A DNA stretch of 64,000 bases from Struthidea cinerea (taxonomy: Eukaryota; Chordata; Aves; Passeriformes; Corcoracidae). Where the stretch lies: positions 1,603,799 through 1,667,798 of the forward strand of contig VZTI01005557.1 of the NCBI GenBank assembly GCA_013397865.1, in the 5' to 3' direction. Of this stretch, positions 13,101 through 25,700 are shown one piece after another (within the stretch, counting starts at the first letter, position 1; each line of letters opens with the position of its first letter). Both the position numbers and the translations under genes were made by a program. Under the pieces are notes generated by a model that was not told where the DNA came from, ran no database searches, and saw only the letters and a list, made by a program, of their open reading frames with translations.

Positions 13101-16100
13101 CTTTGAAAAAGATGACAGTAATTTTTAGAAATAAATACTTACACATTTTTTTCATTTTCTGCAAAGCTTCCATTTACGTAAGGAATGAAGAGTTTTAATC
13201 TTCTTAGTAAGCTTTTTGACTATTATTTGATTAGTTTATGAAATCGGTATATTGCACATTTCTAATGAAATGGGAAACTTTTTACTGTTTCTTTGCTTAC
13301 TTGTGTCGGTCTCTGTGTCTGGCACGAGCCTCGTTCAGCTCCTGCCAAAGAGTCTCTGCTGATGAATGACATTTGTTCTATTGTTTAGTCCCAAACCCCC
13401 TAACACACTTACACTGATTATAGACTTCAGAGCCAAGAAATACTGACATACAATCAGAACTGGGGAGAGAAGGGGACAAAGTTTTTTTGTTTGTGCTTTG
13501 AAGATGCTAAAAAAGCCTTCCCAGCCTCATAACTTTGGCGACAGAAATGTAATGGAAGTGGGAGATGTTTATGTGTCATTTTTGGATGAGATGAAGCAGA
13601 TGAAGAGTGATTTGGGCTTCTCATGGCCCATCCATTTCTGAACATGTTGCATCAGATGTCTGGGATAATATGGTAGCTGTGGCTGGTAGCCTGTAATGCA
13701 GGTTCCCATCTCTTCTGGAAATAGCATTAAACAAAATATATGGCCTTGAAATTTATATTGTTTGGGATAGCAGGTGCTGTGCCGTGGATCAGAAAGAAGG
13801 ATCTCTTTTAAATCAACAAATGGCTGGAGAAATAATATTTTAATACTGGTGTGCTACTGAATTCTGTATTTGTATCACAGCACACACATGCATTGGATCC
13901 CTTATGGTACCTTCTGGGCATCTTCCCAAGTTTCAGTCTCTTCAAAATTTCCCCCCAGAACAGCTGGAAAAGCTGAACACCATTCTCCTTTCCCTGGCTT
14001 TGCCCACACTCTGTGCCTCTTCTGCTTGTGTGCCTTGGAGTGTCTTAAAAGAAAGCAAGCTGATAGGAGCTGCTGTTCCTTAGCGGCCTTGGACGGGGCC
14101 ACCAAGGGCCTGAGGCTACCTATTATCCCATTATCCTGGGAAGATTGCCAAGGCACCTGCTGGGAGGTGACTCTGGGGATACCTGGAAGGTTCATATTCT
14201 GTGATCGCCTTCTGTCTAACTTTTGATTTAGTCATGTTTAGAGGTTGCCCTTACTCTGGGTGTGGATGACCACTGAGGGGCAGAGGAGAAGTGTCCACTC
14301 TCATTCCTGGGTCTCTGTGAGCAGTTGTTGATGCCATGAACCTCTGGTGCTTTGCCCACAGACTTTCAGTGTGTGACTCCCTCTGCTCCTCAGTGGTTCC
14401 GGTCTTCATGTCCAGAGGAGCAGGCAAATCCCAGTGCTGGGAAGGCAAGGGAAGGGGAGAGTGCACCTAACAACTCATCATTTCCCTTCTTAAATGGGGA
14501 TAAGCGACACAACACTGGTTTTGGATTTTTGAGTTTGGTAACTTCTTCGGCAGGGACCCAGTAAAGGCTCTGTTAACGATTTCGGGAGCCAGGCTGTTCT
14601 GACAGGCCATCTTCACATCTCACCATTGCTGCCTCTGCTAAGCAAGGGCAAGAGTTAATCAGCAGTGGAAGGAAGGAGCCTTCTCAGCAGCTCAGACGTG
14701 GCACATGCCTTACCTAGTCAGGCTTCACTGCCTCGATGACATTAATTTGCTCCTGACCTAACGCTCCCAGCGCTGCAGTTCAACATGTTTATTAATTCTA
14801 GGAACAAGCTTTCAGATGAATTTTATTGTTGCACTGAGACACAACGAGGTGAAGATATGTGGGTTCTATTCAATTTTCCATATCTATGCCATAAAATGTT
14901 GCATTTGTGGCACCTGTATTATTTGTGAGCTTGTATTAGTGCTTAGCTTAAGGCCTATTGAAATGTCCTGGAAATAAAACAGCCTCATTAAGCTTTGGGG
15001 TAGATTTTTAAATTCTTGCTCATTTTTCAAGTCAGAGGAGTAGCAAGGCTTGCCAAAGAACTAGGATCATGAAAAGTTTCACTAACCTGGCTCAGACACA
15101 TAAAACTACTGGGACAAATTTGGATGATCACTCCTGATATTCATTGACTTCTAACAGGATTCATGGGTTGGTCTATTGTTTTCCATCTCAGGGAATTTCA
15201 CACGTTCTTCAGAAGAAGATGGCACAGGTTATTGTGGAGACAGGTGCCTGGACGGAGTGGACTCATTTTGGGATGTAGAATAGGAAGTGCCACATTTCAG
15301 TAGCAGAGAAATTTCTTCTACTTGATATTGACCAGCAGGGGAAAGCTCTGCTTTCAAAGAATGATTCTTAAATATGAATAAATATTGATTTTTCATTACG
15401 AATAAGTAACTGCAGTCAGACAAGTTAGTCAATATGAGCTACTTTGAAATTAGCCTTATGAGCTAAACTTTGCTACCACTGGGTTCATAAGGAAGATTCC
15501 ATTGCTTCAGTACGAGAGAGATTATTTCCCCTGAGAAAGACTGTGCAGGAGTTTTCTTTCTCACCTTTGCCTGAGGGGGAGAAGGATTTTTATAGCTCAT
15601 TAAAGAGAGTGACCTGTTCCAGGTTCTTAGGCCAAGTCCTCAGAAAAGACAGATTTTAAATCTTTCCCTCAATGAACTCAGCACTAGTTTAGCTCACCCA
15701 GCTCAAGGCACTTCACTGATTTTCAGCAGTGAAGAAAAAGAGGCATTCAGAGCCCTTCCTCACAAGCTGGTGGGTTTTTTTTCTTAAATACAGAATTAAT
15801 CTAAAATTAATTTCCCACATTTGCCAGTTTCAGCTACAGTTATTTCCATATGCCAGGACAAAGTTTTAAATCAGGATCTGTATTTTGGGGTTCCTGAAAT
15901 TTAGATGGGAGCTAAATTTTCTTCCCAGACTGCTGGCAGCTGTCTACTGGGCATTGATGACGGTTTGTGTTCATCCAGGGCCTGTCTGAAGCTTCAGACA
16001 GTGATTACCCTTAATGTCTAATGAAACCTGAGGAATTAATTAGTCTTTTTGTGACTCTGCTATCCTGAATTACTTAACCTGGATTCAAGGCAGCCTCATG

Positions 16101-19100
16101 GGGAGGAGTGGGGAATGCAGGAAAAAGGGACGGAAATAAATAATCTGTCAGTTTGTTGTCGTGCCTCCCTTCACCTGGATTTGAACAAATGCGGGGCAGA
16201 GCACAAGGCCTCGCCAACAACTGCACTTCTCCCTCCTCCCGAGGCTGCCAAAGCTGACCCCTCTCCTCACCCAGCAACCCAGGGAGCTGCGCCAGGGTCT
16301 GGTTCTGCAGGGCTCAGTGCTGGATCCTGCAGCAGACTGCGCACGCTGCAGCAGCTGACGGCAAATCCCCGAGGCAGAGGCTTCAGTGCATCAAACAGCA
16401 GAATGGATACTGCAGCACCCCCTCCCTGCTCCACTCCTGCTGGAATTTAACACCCAGCAAACCTCCTCCTCAGCATCTTCACTGCAACCTTGGAAGGAGC
16501 ACTTGCAGCAGTGGCTCACTGCAGAGACTGCGGTGCCCTCTGGTTTGCAGGAACCAGGGGATGTTGCAAGGAGGCGACACCCTGGGAAAGGAGGATTTAT
16601 GGGTCCAGCTACGAGTGGTGGGAGGGGGAAAGGCATCCCACTGCTGTTGGAGCAGAAGAACCCAGTGAGGACAGGCAGGTGCTGCAGAGAACATGAGGGC
16701 TCACAGCATCCCTCTGAGGAGGGGAGTGCTCCTTTCTCTCTGGCAGCCACCCAGGCCCAAAGTGTAATAAACCCACAAAATAGATTATTTTTCTTTAAAA
16801 ATAGACCATGCCTCCCCACCAGCTCCTTAAATAAATCTCCTGCCCCTGTTCTCTTCAGCTCAAGGTCACCTGGAAGCGCAGCCCTTTCACTACAGCACTG
16901 CTATTGCAGCACATGAGTGAGGAGGGCAGTGAGCCCGGGCTGCAGCCACAGATGCGCTGCCTGACTTTGCCCATTGCGTGTTGCATCTGGGCTAAGCCTG
17001 GGGAATTTTTGGACAACAGTTTGGCTGTCAGTCACAGGGCTCTGAGCTTAAAAGGGCTGAAGTACAGTTAAAAAGCTCTCTTAAGCCATTAACTATTGTA
17101 AGTGACATAAATATTCCCCTTTTCCCTCAACAATGGGTGTTTTTTTCATTTGCTGCAACAAGGGGCTTTTAGTCTACCAGATGGGTCCAGGCTGTATGTC
17201 CTCGAGATCTGCTCTTTAGATGAATTTTCAAAGCTTACAAGGGTAACTTCATTTAAATCTGTGGCCTTCAGTCTACCCTTGGGTGAAGTGTGAAGACAGC
17301 AGCTGCTCTTCAAGGTCTCTTACACCACATGGATTTTACGCTGTATGCCACTGGGGCTTCATGAAGGAAGGAGTCATCTCCCTCTCCTTATTCACTTACT
17401 GAAAAATATTGTCAGCATGGTGAAAGCAGTTCAGTCTGAAATATCTGAACTGGGCAATGTTGCTTACAGAAAACAAATTCTATATCAGAACTGTTCCCAC
17501 ATTATTCTTAGGTCAAGAATGAAGAACCATGGGTTCTTCAGGAATTTAAATTACATAAAATACACAAGCAAACAATGATTGCTTTAGATTTAAATTGGAT
17601 TACATTCAAATGAAGTTCATGCCCCATCCTGCTGTCTTTACTTACAGGAGTAGTATTTATAAATATATAGTAAAGCACGTCAATATTCTTGATTGGAACT
17701 TATTTTACTAACAAATTACTTCATTAGCAAGTATTGTTCCTGTCTTCAAAACATTTCCATTTCTAAAAATCCTCATACATTTGCAGGAGGGATAGAAGTG
17801 ATGAGAAAGCTCTCCAAACTAAAGCCAGCTGAAAAAATAAAGGGATTTGGGCTGATACTGAAAGACCAGAGCACTTCTACCCAAACCTGAAAAGATGGCT
17901 CTGTACTGGTGGGTCTCAGGGGAGAGACACATGTACTGTTCCCTGAACAGCTGCAGCAAAACCCTTGGGTGTGCCATCTGCTTGAGACACCTCGCCTTGA
18001 ACGCTGACTGCCTGGCCACGTAAAAGTGTAAAAACACCTTGTGGGGTAGAGTATTTTCTAATGCCTGATCTCACAAGCTGCACAGCATTCCAACCCCTAA
18101 CTCCCTGTGGGGGACATCTCCAGAAGCCACCTACCACAGCTGAACAGACCTTTTGGGAAGACGTCCCTCTTGTTCAGACATTTTCTCCGTGTCACAGGCC
18201 AGGTGTGCTCAGTGCGCAGCCCCAGCTCGGTGCCACTGTGGGCTGTGCCCTGCGGTCCTTGTCACACTGCAGCTCTGTGAGCCGGGGTGCCTCTTGCTCC
18301 CAGCCTGGGTGAGTCATCCCTTCGATGCTCTGGAGGCAGCACTGCTGAGAGTGCCTTGTCCTTGGGACAAGCTGTGCTCTCCTACAGAGAACTGGAAAAG
18401 CAGCCTGTCTCAGCCGATACCCAGAAACTCTCTGGATTTACGCTCAGGTGAATGAATGCAGATGCGCCTAAATAAATAAGAGTCTTATGAAGGTGGAGAG
18501 GTTGGAAGGCAAATCCTGTTTTTCTGGTGCAAATCAAGCACCGTTTTAATGTTTAGAAGAATCAGATTGGCTGTCACTGCTCATCCACTGCAAGGAATAA
18601 CTTATTCCTTCATTTTGGCATTGCTTTTTATAAAGCCTCTGGTCTTAAAGACCCAAAGTCATCTCATGTGGGTCCCAGCAAAGGCAGAAAAAGGTTTAGG
18701 GATTTAAATGAAAATAGAATTGGAGCTTTCATTGCCCAGGCAATGAGGCAAAATCCCTCTGCCCTCAGTTATATGCACACACTCTGCTTCCCAGCTTGAA
18801 ATCTGGAGCTGTAGGATATTGACAGCAGGACTGTGGGAATATCCAGGCACAGTTCTGGGAAAAGCCTCTATTTGCTGAATTCCACAACTTGTTTGTGACC
18901 AGATTTTGATTGCTGTCAAATGTCAGCCATTAATTTTTTTTTTGCTGAATTTATTCTTGATGTTTCTGTTGTTAGTATGTGAATTGCTCTTGTCCCAGCT
19001 CACTGCTGTGGTTGATCATCCAGCAGCTGAGTGAGGGGGTTGGTTTTGTTTCAACGCATGCTAGAGCCAAAGAAACCTCTCAGCCATGCTGTGTGTGGAC

Positions 19101-22100
19101 CTTCACATCTGATCCTCAATCTCTGCAGCTCCAGGTGTGCTTTTATGTCTTGGATGGATACAAGGCAGTCTGGTTTTGTGCTCTGTTTCAGGGTGTTTTT
19201 TGTGCTGTTTTCTTCATTTCTACAGCACTGAATGCACCCTCTTGCCACCAGCAGCACCTGCATAGCTCAGGGATCTGGGCATTGAATCTTAAGGATTTCA
19301 GCAGGAGCCCCCACGTAGCTCTATGTTGCAAACAGTTGCTTCCCAGGAGCCAGACTGCTGAGGCCAAGAAACAGTTAATTGTTGTTTATTTTATTTACAT
19401 GATCGATTTTAATCTGTTGTTTTATTGTTCAGCAGAGCTCTGTAAATCTCGTGTGACCCCACAGGACTTACCCAGCTCCCGTCTTTCCCAAGCCTGCAGG
19501 TTGTATCACAGCCTGCTTCAACATATCCATCCCCCTTAATGCGGACAAGAACTGCAGCAGGGAAAAGGGGGAGCTCTTTCAAAATGTTTTAAAGTCCATC
19601 CTGTCAGGGCCAGCATCTGTGGGTTGATGAGATTCAACCAATAATAATGCAAGTGTACGAGCCAGGGAAGGGACAACATTCCCATAAGGAACCAGAAAAC
19701 TTTCTACTCCCTAACACAAATTGAAAAGAAAAGGTTAGAAGCCAAACCAGACCATCTTGCATGCCCTTGCAGGCCTTAATTCCTTCACAAACATGTGCAA
19801 ACTGAATAAAAAGAACTAGCTAAATAAAAATCCCCATGCAGAGAGAAAGATTTTGATCCTCTGTTAAAACAGTTTGAGTGGAAAGGATTTTGCAGCCTCT
19901 CTGTTAATCTGCTGATCACATGGTTGAAAGCGATGCCCTTGAGGCACTATCAAGCCTGTTGCTGAATTGATTGGTCAACAAAAAAAGAAAGGAGAAAAAA
20001 AAAAGAATAGAAGTTGTGTTCTTGTATTAGTACAGCTAAATCCTCGCCTGCAAGTCTGGGTAATCTTCACTGGAGGAGCGTGCTGGGTTTTTTTTCATCA
20101 GCTTCTGAAGGCTGAAATGGACTTCTGAAGAAAGAGAGGTTTCTAAATCAGCCTTCTTCCAATTTGTATTACTGATTCCTGGAAAATGAGTAGCAGCCAG
20201 GAATTAGTTGTCGGTGTGAATCAGAAAGCAGCAGTGGCCTTTGAAAACAAGTGAATAAGTTTGGCATATGTGTGGGCTGCTATTATGCATTCCTGTGGCT
20301 AATATAATTTGTTACTTAGCCTAGAAATGTCAGATGCTTTCAATATTTGACTTGTACAACTCTAAGTGCATTGTAAGTATCCACCTTACACGGTCATTCT
20401 CAATTAACTGGTTTTGATACAAGTATTCACCAGTAGCAAACAGTGGATATGACCCAAGGATCTTCCCATTTAATCTTCCAGTTGTGCCTAGTGAAGGGAG
20501 CAGCCAGATCTCCCTTCTCTGAACAGCATTTGCAGCACTGCAGGGTTTTGGGAATGGGTCTGGACTGGTCAAGGGTCCAGCTTCCCTTCAGGGAGATGAG
20601 CTGTTTGACAGCAGCAGGATTTTTTGTTATTGTGACTCTAGAAAAGAGCCTTGAAATAATAAAATTTAAACTTGTAAAAGGTTTAGTGGTTTAGAATTGG
20701 GTTCCCAGCCCTTTTCATTACATAAACTGCATTTTAAAAAGATACTCTGCTGTGTCCTTAAATTGTGCCTGCTGCATTTTATGTACTCACACGTCTATCT
20801 GCGTGTCACCTGTGTATAAACAGAGAAGGAGGGGAGTTAAAACCTAAGTAGGGTCCTTTCTTTTTATAACATGGCTGTAGCTATTTCTTTTTTTCTTGAA
20901 AGGAAGTAAGCTTTTCAAAGTTCATGAACTCTTCTTCAGCTTTAAATCCTGCTTCCACAGTTTTAAGTTCCCGGTGGAGACTACAGCACAAAGCAGAGGA
21001 GAGAGAAGCCAGGGGTAGGAAGTGGCAGAAAGTGAGCCCAGAGCTAAGAGTGTGGCAAGGCACAAGATATCCTTGGGGTCACTCAGAGCACCCTCAGAAA
21101 GGTCAGCCTTTTTCTTTCTGTTTTGCTTGTTCATTTGAAAAGCTCCTTTGCCCTAGAGAAAACCCACTGGCCATAGTAGGGAGGTGCAGGAAGACTCGTT
21201 TTGGATAGCAGTTCCTCGAGTTGATGGACTTTGACCCAGGCCTGTAACCTCCTGTGCCTTTGCTATTTTACTGATGGTGTTGCATCTTGACATGACAGTG
21301 CCCTCACCACAGATGGCTGCACGCACACAGGAAAAAACCCAAGCTGGCAAGTTCCCTTCCTTGCTACCTGCTTCAGATGCTGTATGATATAATGAACAGA
21401 AGGCTGGGCACTCAGAGCATGGACAGTCAGTGATAAACAAGACAATGAGATAATTTCTTAAATATCTCTTTTTGCTTTCCCTCATAGCTGAAAAAAATCG
21501 TCCTTCAGTTGAAAAACCAATTCTACAAATAACATCATCAGCCCAGTTTCATAATGCTTATATTTTGTCAGCTGCTGATTTGACTCTGATGACTTAAAGA
21601 AGATTTCTGCTAAAAATATATCAGCCCACTGCTTGAAATGCTTTTACCACCAGGCAGAAATGAAAGGAAAGGATGAGTATTATCAACATAATGAATAGCT
21701 TTGTTTACCACAAATACATGTCAAGAGGGGAAATGTTGTCTATTTACATTCCTGGTGCCCTCACGATTGCAGTGTATTTTACTCGCCTATTAAAAGGTTT
21801 ATATTTAGCAAGAGCTGCATTAATTAGATTTCTTTCGTTTCTGTGGAAGGTCCTTCCTGGTGGTACACAGCTCAGGGGCAGGGGTAGATGTGAGTCCTGG
21901 GCTGCAGAGAAATCTTGCAAATGCAAACCACGCAGAAAGAAGTGAAATGTCAGCTGAGTGTGCTGACAGCCCGTAACAAACAAACCGTCAGGGGAACACC
22001 TTATTCCCATCTATCACTTGGAAATCAAAGCTTTGACAACATTGATGCTGATGGGGTTAACTGTATCATTGCCAATCTTTTACACTAAAATACGGAATTA

Positions 22101-22450
22101 TTGTTCTTTCACCACAAAATGCTTTTCCATATTTTTGCCTTGTATCAAAATCACCAGCCATTCCACACTAAGCTTGTAAAAGTGCTGCTTAAACTCACAG
22201 CTGGTCTCATCCCGTCCTAGAAGCATCAGGACTAGTGAAGGTGGGATAGCACCAATTTTTAACATACAAATGAAGAATTTCACATCTGTTTTAATGGTGA
22301 AGTTATTCATTGTTCCATTCAATTAACTTTTAAAAGAATCACTTTCAAATTTTCCTCCTGACTTGCAGAGTTCCAAAAACTGCGGCAGAAATTAGCTCTA
22401 CTTTGTGACAGGCCAATGCAAATATGCTTCCTTTTCTTACTGCAATACTC
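10160..22450. other. non-coding stretch, putative SNAP25 intron 1
   Basis: Twelve kilobases in which I recognise no exon, RNA gene or named transposon. A somewhat GC-richer patch at 16.1-16.9 kb carries overlapping open frames on both strands, a pattern expected by chance in GC-rich DNA. Small features seen are a 12-bp AT palindrome at 17,654-17,665 and an AT-rich hairpin at 12,525-12,552. Confidence 0.5.
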
Positions 22451-22771
22451 GTAGGTTTCCTTTCTATCATCTATTTAGCCTAAAAATACCTTTTTGCAGT
22501 TTGTGGGTTTCCTTTTCATCATCCATTTAGCCTAAAAAAAAAAATCTTTCTCCAGTTTGCGAGTTTCCTTTCTATCATCCATTTAGCCTAAAAATACCTT
22601 TTTGCAGTTTGTGGGTTTCCTTTTCATCATCCATTTAGCCTAAAAAAAAAAATCTTTCTCCAGTTTGCGAGTTTCCTTTCTATCATCCATTTAGCCTAAA
22701 AAAATCTTTCTCCAATTTGTGGGTTTCCTTTTCATCATGCATTTAGCCTAAAAATGTCTTTCTTCAGTTGT
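22451..22771 (+). repeat. minisatellite with alternating 52/56-bp units
   Basis: Six head-to-tail units, each containing TTTCCTTT(T)C/TATCATCCATTTAGCCTAAAAA. The TTTCC anchor occurs at 22456, 22508, 22564, 22616, 22672 and 22724, giving spacings of 52, 56, 52, 56 and 52 bp. Units therefore come in pairs (A: AAAATACCTTTTTGCAG; B: a longer A run then TCTTTCTCCAG) with a higher-order period of 108 bp. The last unit is the most diverged. The array is probably copy-number polymorphic. No function is visible. Confidence 0.93.
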
Positions 22772-25700
22772 CAGTCTGCCTTCTTGGATCATTATAAGAA
22801 ATTCGAGGATGATCTCTCTACTGGTTTGTGTTTGCTGCCATAGATTTGATCTGTGTGTAATACAGGAGTGTGGAACTCTTCTGACGTTTTGCGCTGACTT
22901 TGCAAAGGCAGAGAAGACGTAGGAAAGGCTGAGGCAATGTGAAGCGAGGTCTTTTGAACAACTACTCATTTAATGCTCTCTTGTAGAAGCTCAGCTCCAT
23001 TTCTCTGTTGCCACTGGGGCTGCTCCTCTTGGTTTGTGATGGTATAGAAGGAGACTCTTCACCCACGGATCATTACAGTTTGGAATGCTGAGGGGTGATG
23101 ATTAACTGAAACCAGGAGATCTGGAAGAGGTTTGGATGTGTATATGGAGTGGGGGCTGGACCAGGAGCTCTGGCACTCTTGAGAAGACTGTGCAGAGGGA
23201 ACAGTTTCTTTTTACAAACCTAGGAACAGCAAATGCAGCAGGCCTCATGGAGCCTGGTGGGAATGCCCCAGGAAAACTAGCCATGCAGTTTTCTTATTCC
23301 TTGCTGTCTCTGGAATCCCTCAGTAAATGTTCTGCAGTAATTCCATTTTACATTTCTATTCCATCTCAGAGAAACAGAAGGGAGCAAGGCAGAGCCCCAG
23401 GAAAATCTGGCAGAAAAATATTTAAGATGCCACACACTCCTGTTGGGTGTTTCCACACTCACACCCGCCCCTCCACACACTGCTGGCCTCTCCCAGCACC
23501 ATCGTCGCTGGCTCATATCTCCACCTGCAATTCTGACCCCATTAATGGCAGTGGTGACACTTCCTCCAACTTGAAATGGGGCGTGACTTTCACCACTAGC
23601 TTCTAAAATTGGCCATTAATCAGATTTAGTGGCTTAGGAGCAGTGTAAAGAAACCCAGGTTGGAATGAAATTGAAGAGAGGCTGACTGCTCATCATTGCT
23701 GCAGTGATGGCCAGTGAATATTCTGAAGATCTGAACGGATTTAGGGTTTGAGTTCTAGTGGAAATCATGACACAGTCAGAAATCTCATCCTCCAGCTAGG
23801 CAGATGCCTTTAGTTTTCCTCCAAGATTCTGGCCTCAGAATGCAAACAGCTTTGTCACAAGTCAAGACGTTTTCTTTAATCCCCTCTACTAATACCTGGA
23901 TTTCTTGTTCTGAGCCATCAAGATCCAGCTATGCAAATGGCAAGTGAGGTTGTAGAATATTTTGGAGCAGGTATCTCCTGGAAGAACGGGGAAGCACTAA
24001 GCCCTTTGAGCAAAACCCATACCCTCATTTAAAATACCCTGTGAAATGCTAGCCACCCTTTTCCAGAGAAGACTAATTCAAATGGAACTGGCATAACCAA
24101 GAGCTGGTAGGATGACAAACAGTCTGTCTACCAGGAAAGGACTAACAGAGCTCATCTTTCACATCATAAGAAATGCTGGGAAAGGTTACAAGTCCTGATT
24201 CTGTACCTCAGAGAGAGAGAAGGAGAGAGCAGGGAAGGAGATAAACTATTTAAGCCACAGGACAACACCAGCACAGGTACAGGCTGCTGTTTCCTAGCTG
24301 GGAATCAATTCGTGCTAAAAGTAAAATGTTCTTGGTACTGGAGAAGTGAGGGTCTGGGCTCAGAACTAGTGGGAACACAATAAACTTAGTGAATCATAGG
24401 ACACAGCTTGTTAAATTATAAATGAAGCTGCATGAGACAGGGAGCTGCAATAACAGGGAATTTGACTCACAGCAGCCTATTCTGTCCAGGTCTCTGCTCT
24501 GTGCTGCCAGCAGATGTGGTGCCCACTCCCCTAAGAAGGTTTCTTTCTTCACCCTCCACCTCTCTGGCTGGTTGCTCTCCCAGACGAACAGAACAAACAT
24601 TTTTGCCTTGGATGTTTTTCTGTTTCTGTGGGAAAGTAAAAAAAAAAAGAAGGAAAAACGTGTGGGTACATAGGTGTAAAAATGACTGCAAAGAGATAAC
24701 ACATTGGGAGATTTATTTTCTTTTAGCAGTAAAATGGATAGAAAGTCAAGTTTTTATTACTCTGAAGTGATACTGTCAAAAAATGGCTGGTCTGTGCTTT
24801 TATTTTTTTCGGTGTGGGAGCCTGGTGAAGCGACAGGTGCGTGTTGGAGGAGCCTCATGGAGCAGCCGTGTTGTCTGACAGCTGACGGGACAACAGTGAC
24901 TTGCCTTGTATTGGGGTGGGGTGGCAGAGGTGCAGTGGGAGAATATGACACCATGCTCACCAGCAGCACTTATCCCGAAGTCCCAGCTGTCCTGGACCCC
25001 AGGCAAGGTGCTGGTCCATGCCCTGAAACAGCTGCAATTTAAGTAGGACGAAACAAGGGCAAGACAGGAAGGAAGAGAAGGATTTTATCTGTGTTGTGTA
25101 GAGGGGAGACAGATTCAGTTGTTAAACATGGACAAGCAGTCCCATCAGAGGGTATCCAAGGCACCTGCACGGTGCTGATGGACAGAGCCAGCAGCAGGAA
25201 ACCAAACACCTGCAGCACCTCACACAGCTCTAGAGACCCGTCTTCAGGCAAGGCAAGCAAGCCCTGAGAGCAAAATAAGTTGCCTAAGGCGATGCAGGAA
25301 GACAGAAACAAACTAGGAATTACCTGCTGCTCCTGAATTCAGATTTGCAAGATCTCAGCGCCTGTCTTTTCCAAAGTCGCTCCCTGACAGGCCCTCAGCA
25401 GTAGCCATTACTCTGTACTGAATATCAAGCAAGAATGAAGTGAAATTGGTTATTATCGCTGCACTCTGTCAGCCTGGGCTGTGGAAGTGGGCCCGAAGGC
25501 TTGCAGCAAAATGCTGTGGGACAGCAGCAGGAGGGAGATGAGGTGTCTGTGCCATGGGTTAAGGCTGACAGACCCTACATAAACACAGCTCCAGCTTGTA
25601 ACACAAACGTTACAAAGGTGTTTCCAAAGGAGTGAGAACTTTGCTGAAAATCTTGTGAATAAATTAGATCCATGCAATAGGATGTGCTGAAGAATTGAGG

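Noticed and set aside
16074..16916. Cluster of overlapping open frames on both strands
   Set aside because: Frames on both strands in a GC-richer patch are typical of chance; no domain, CpG island or splice pattern.
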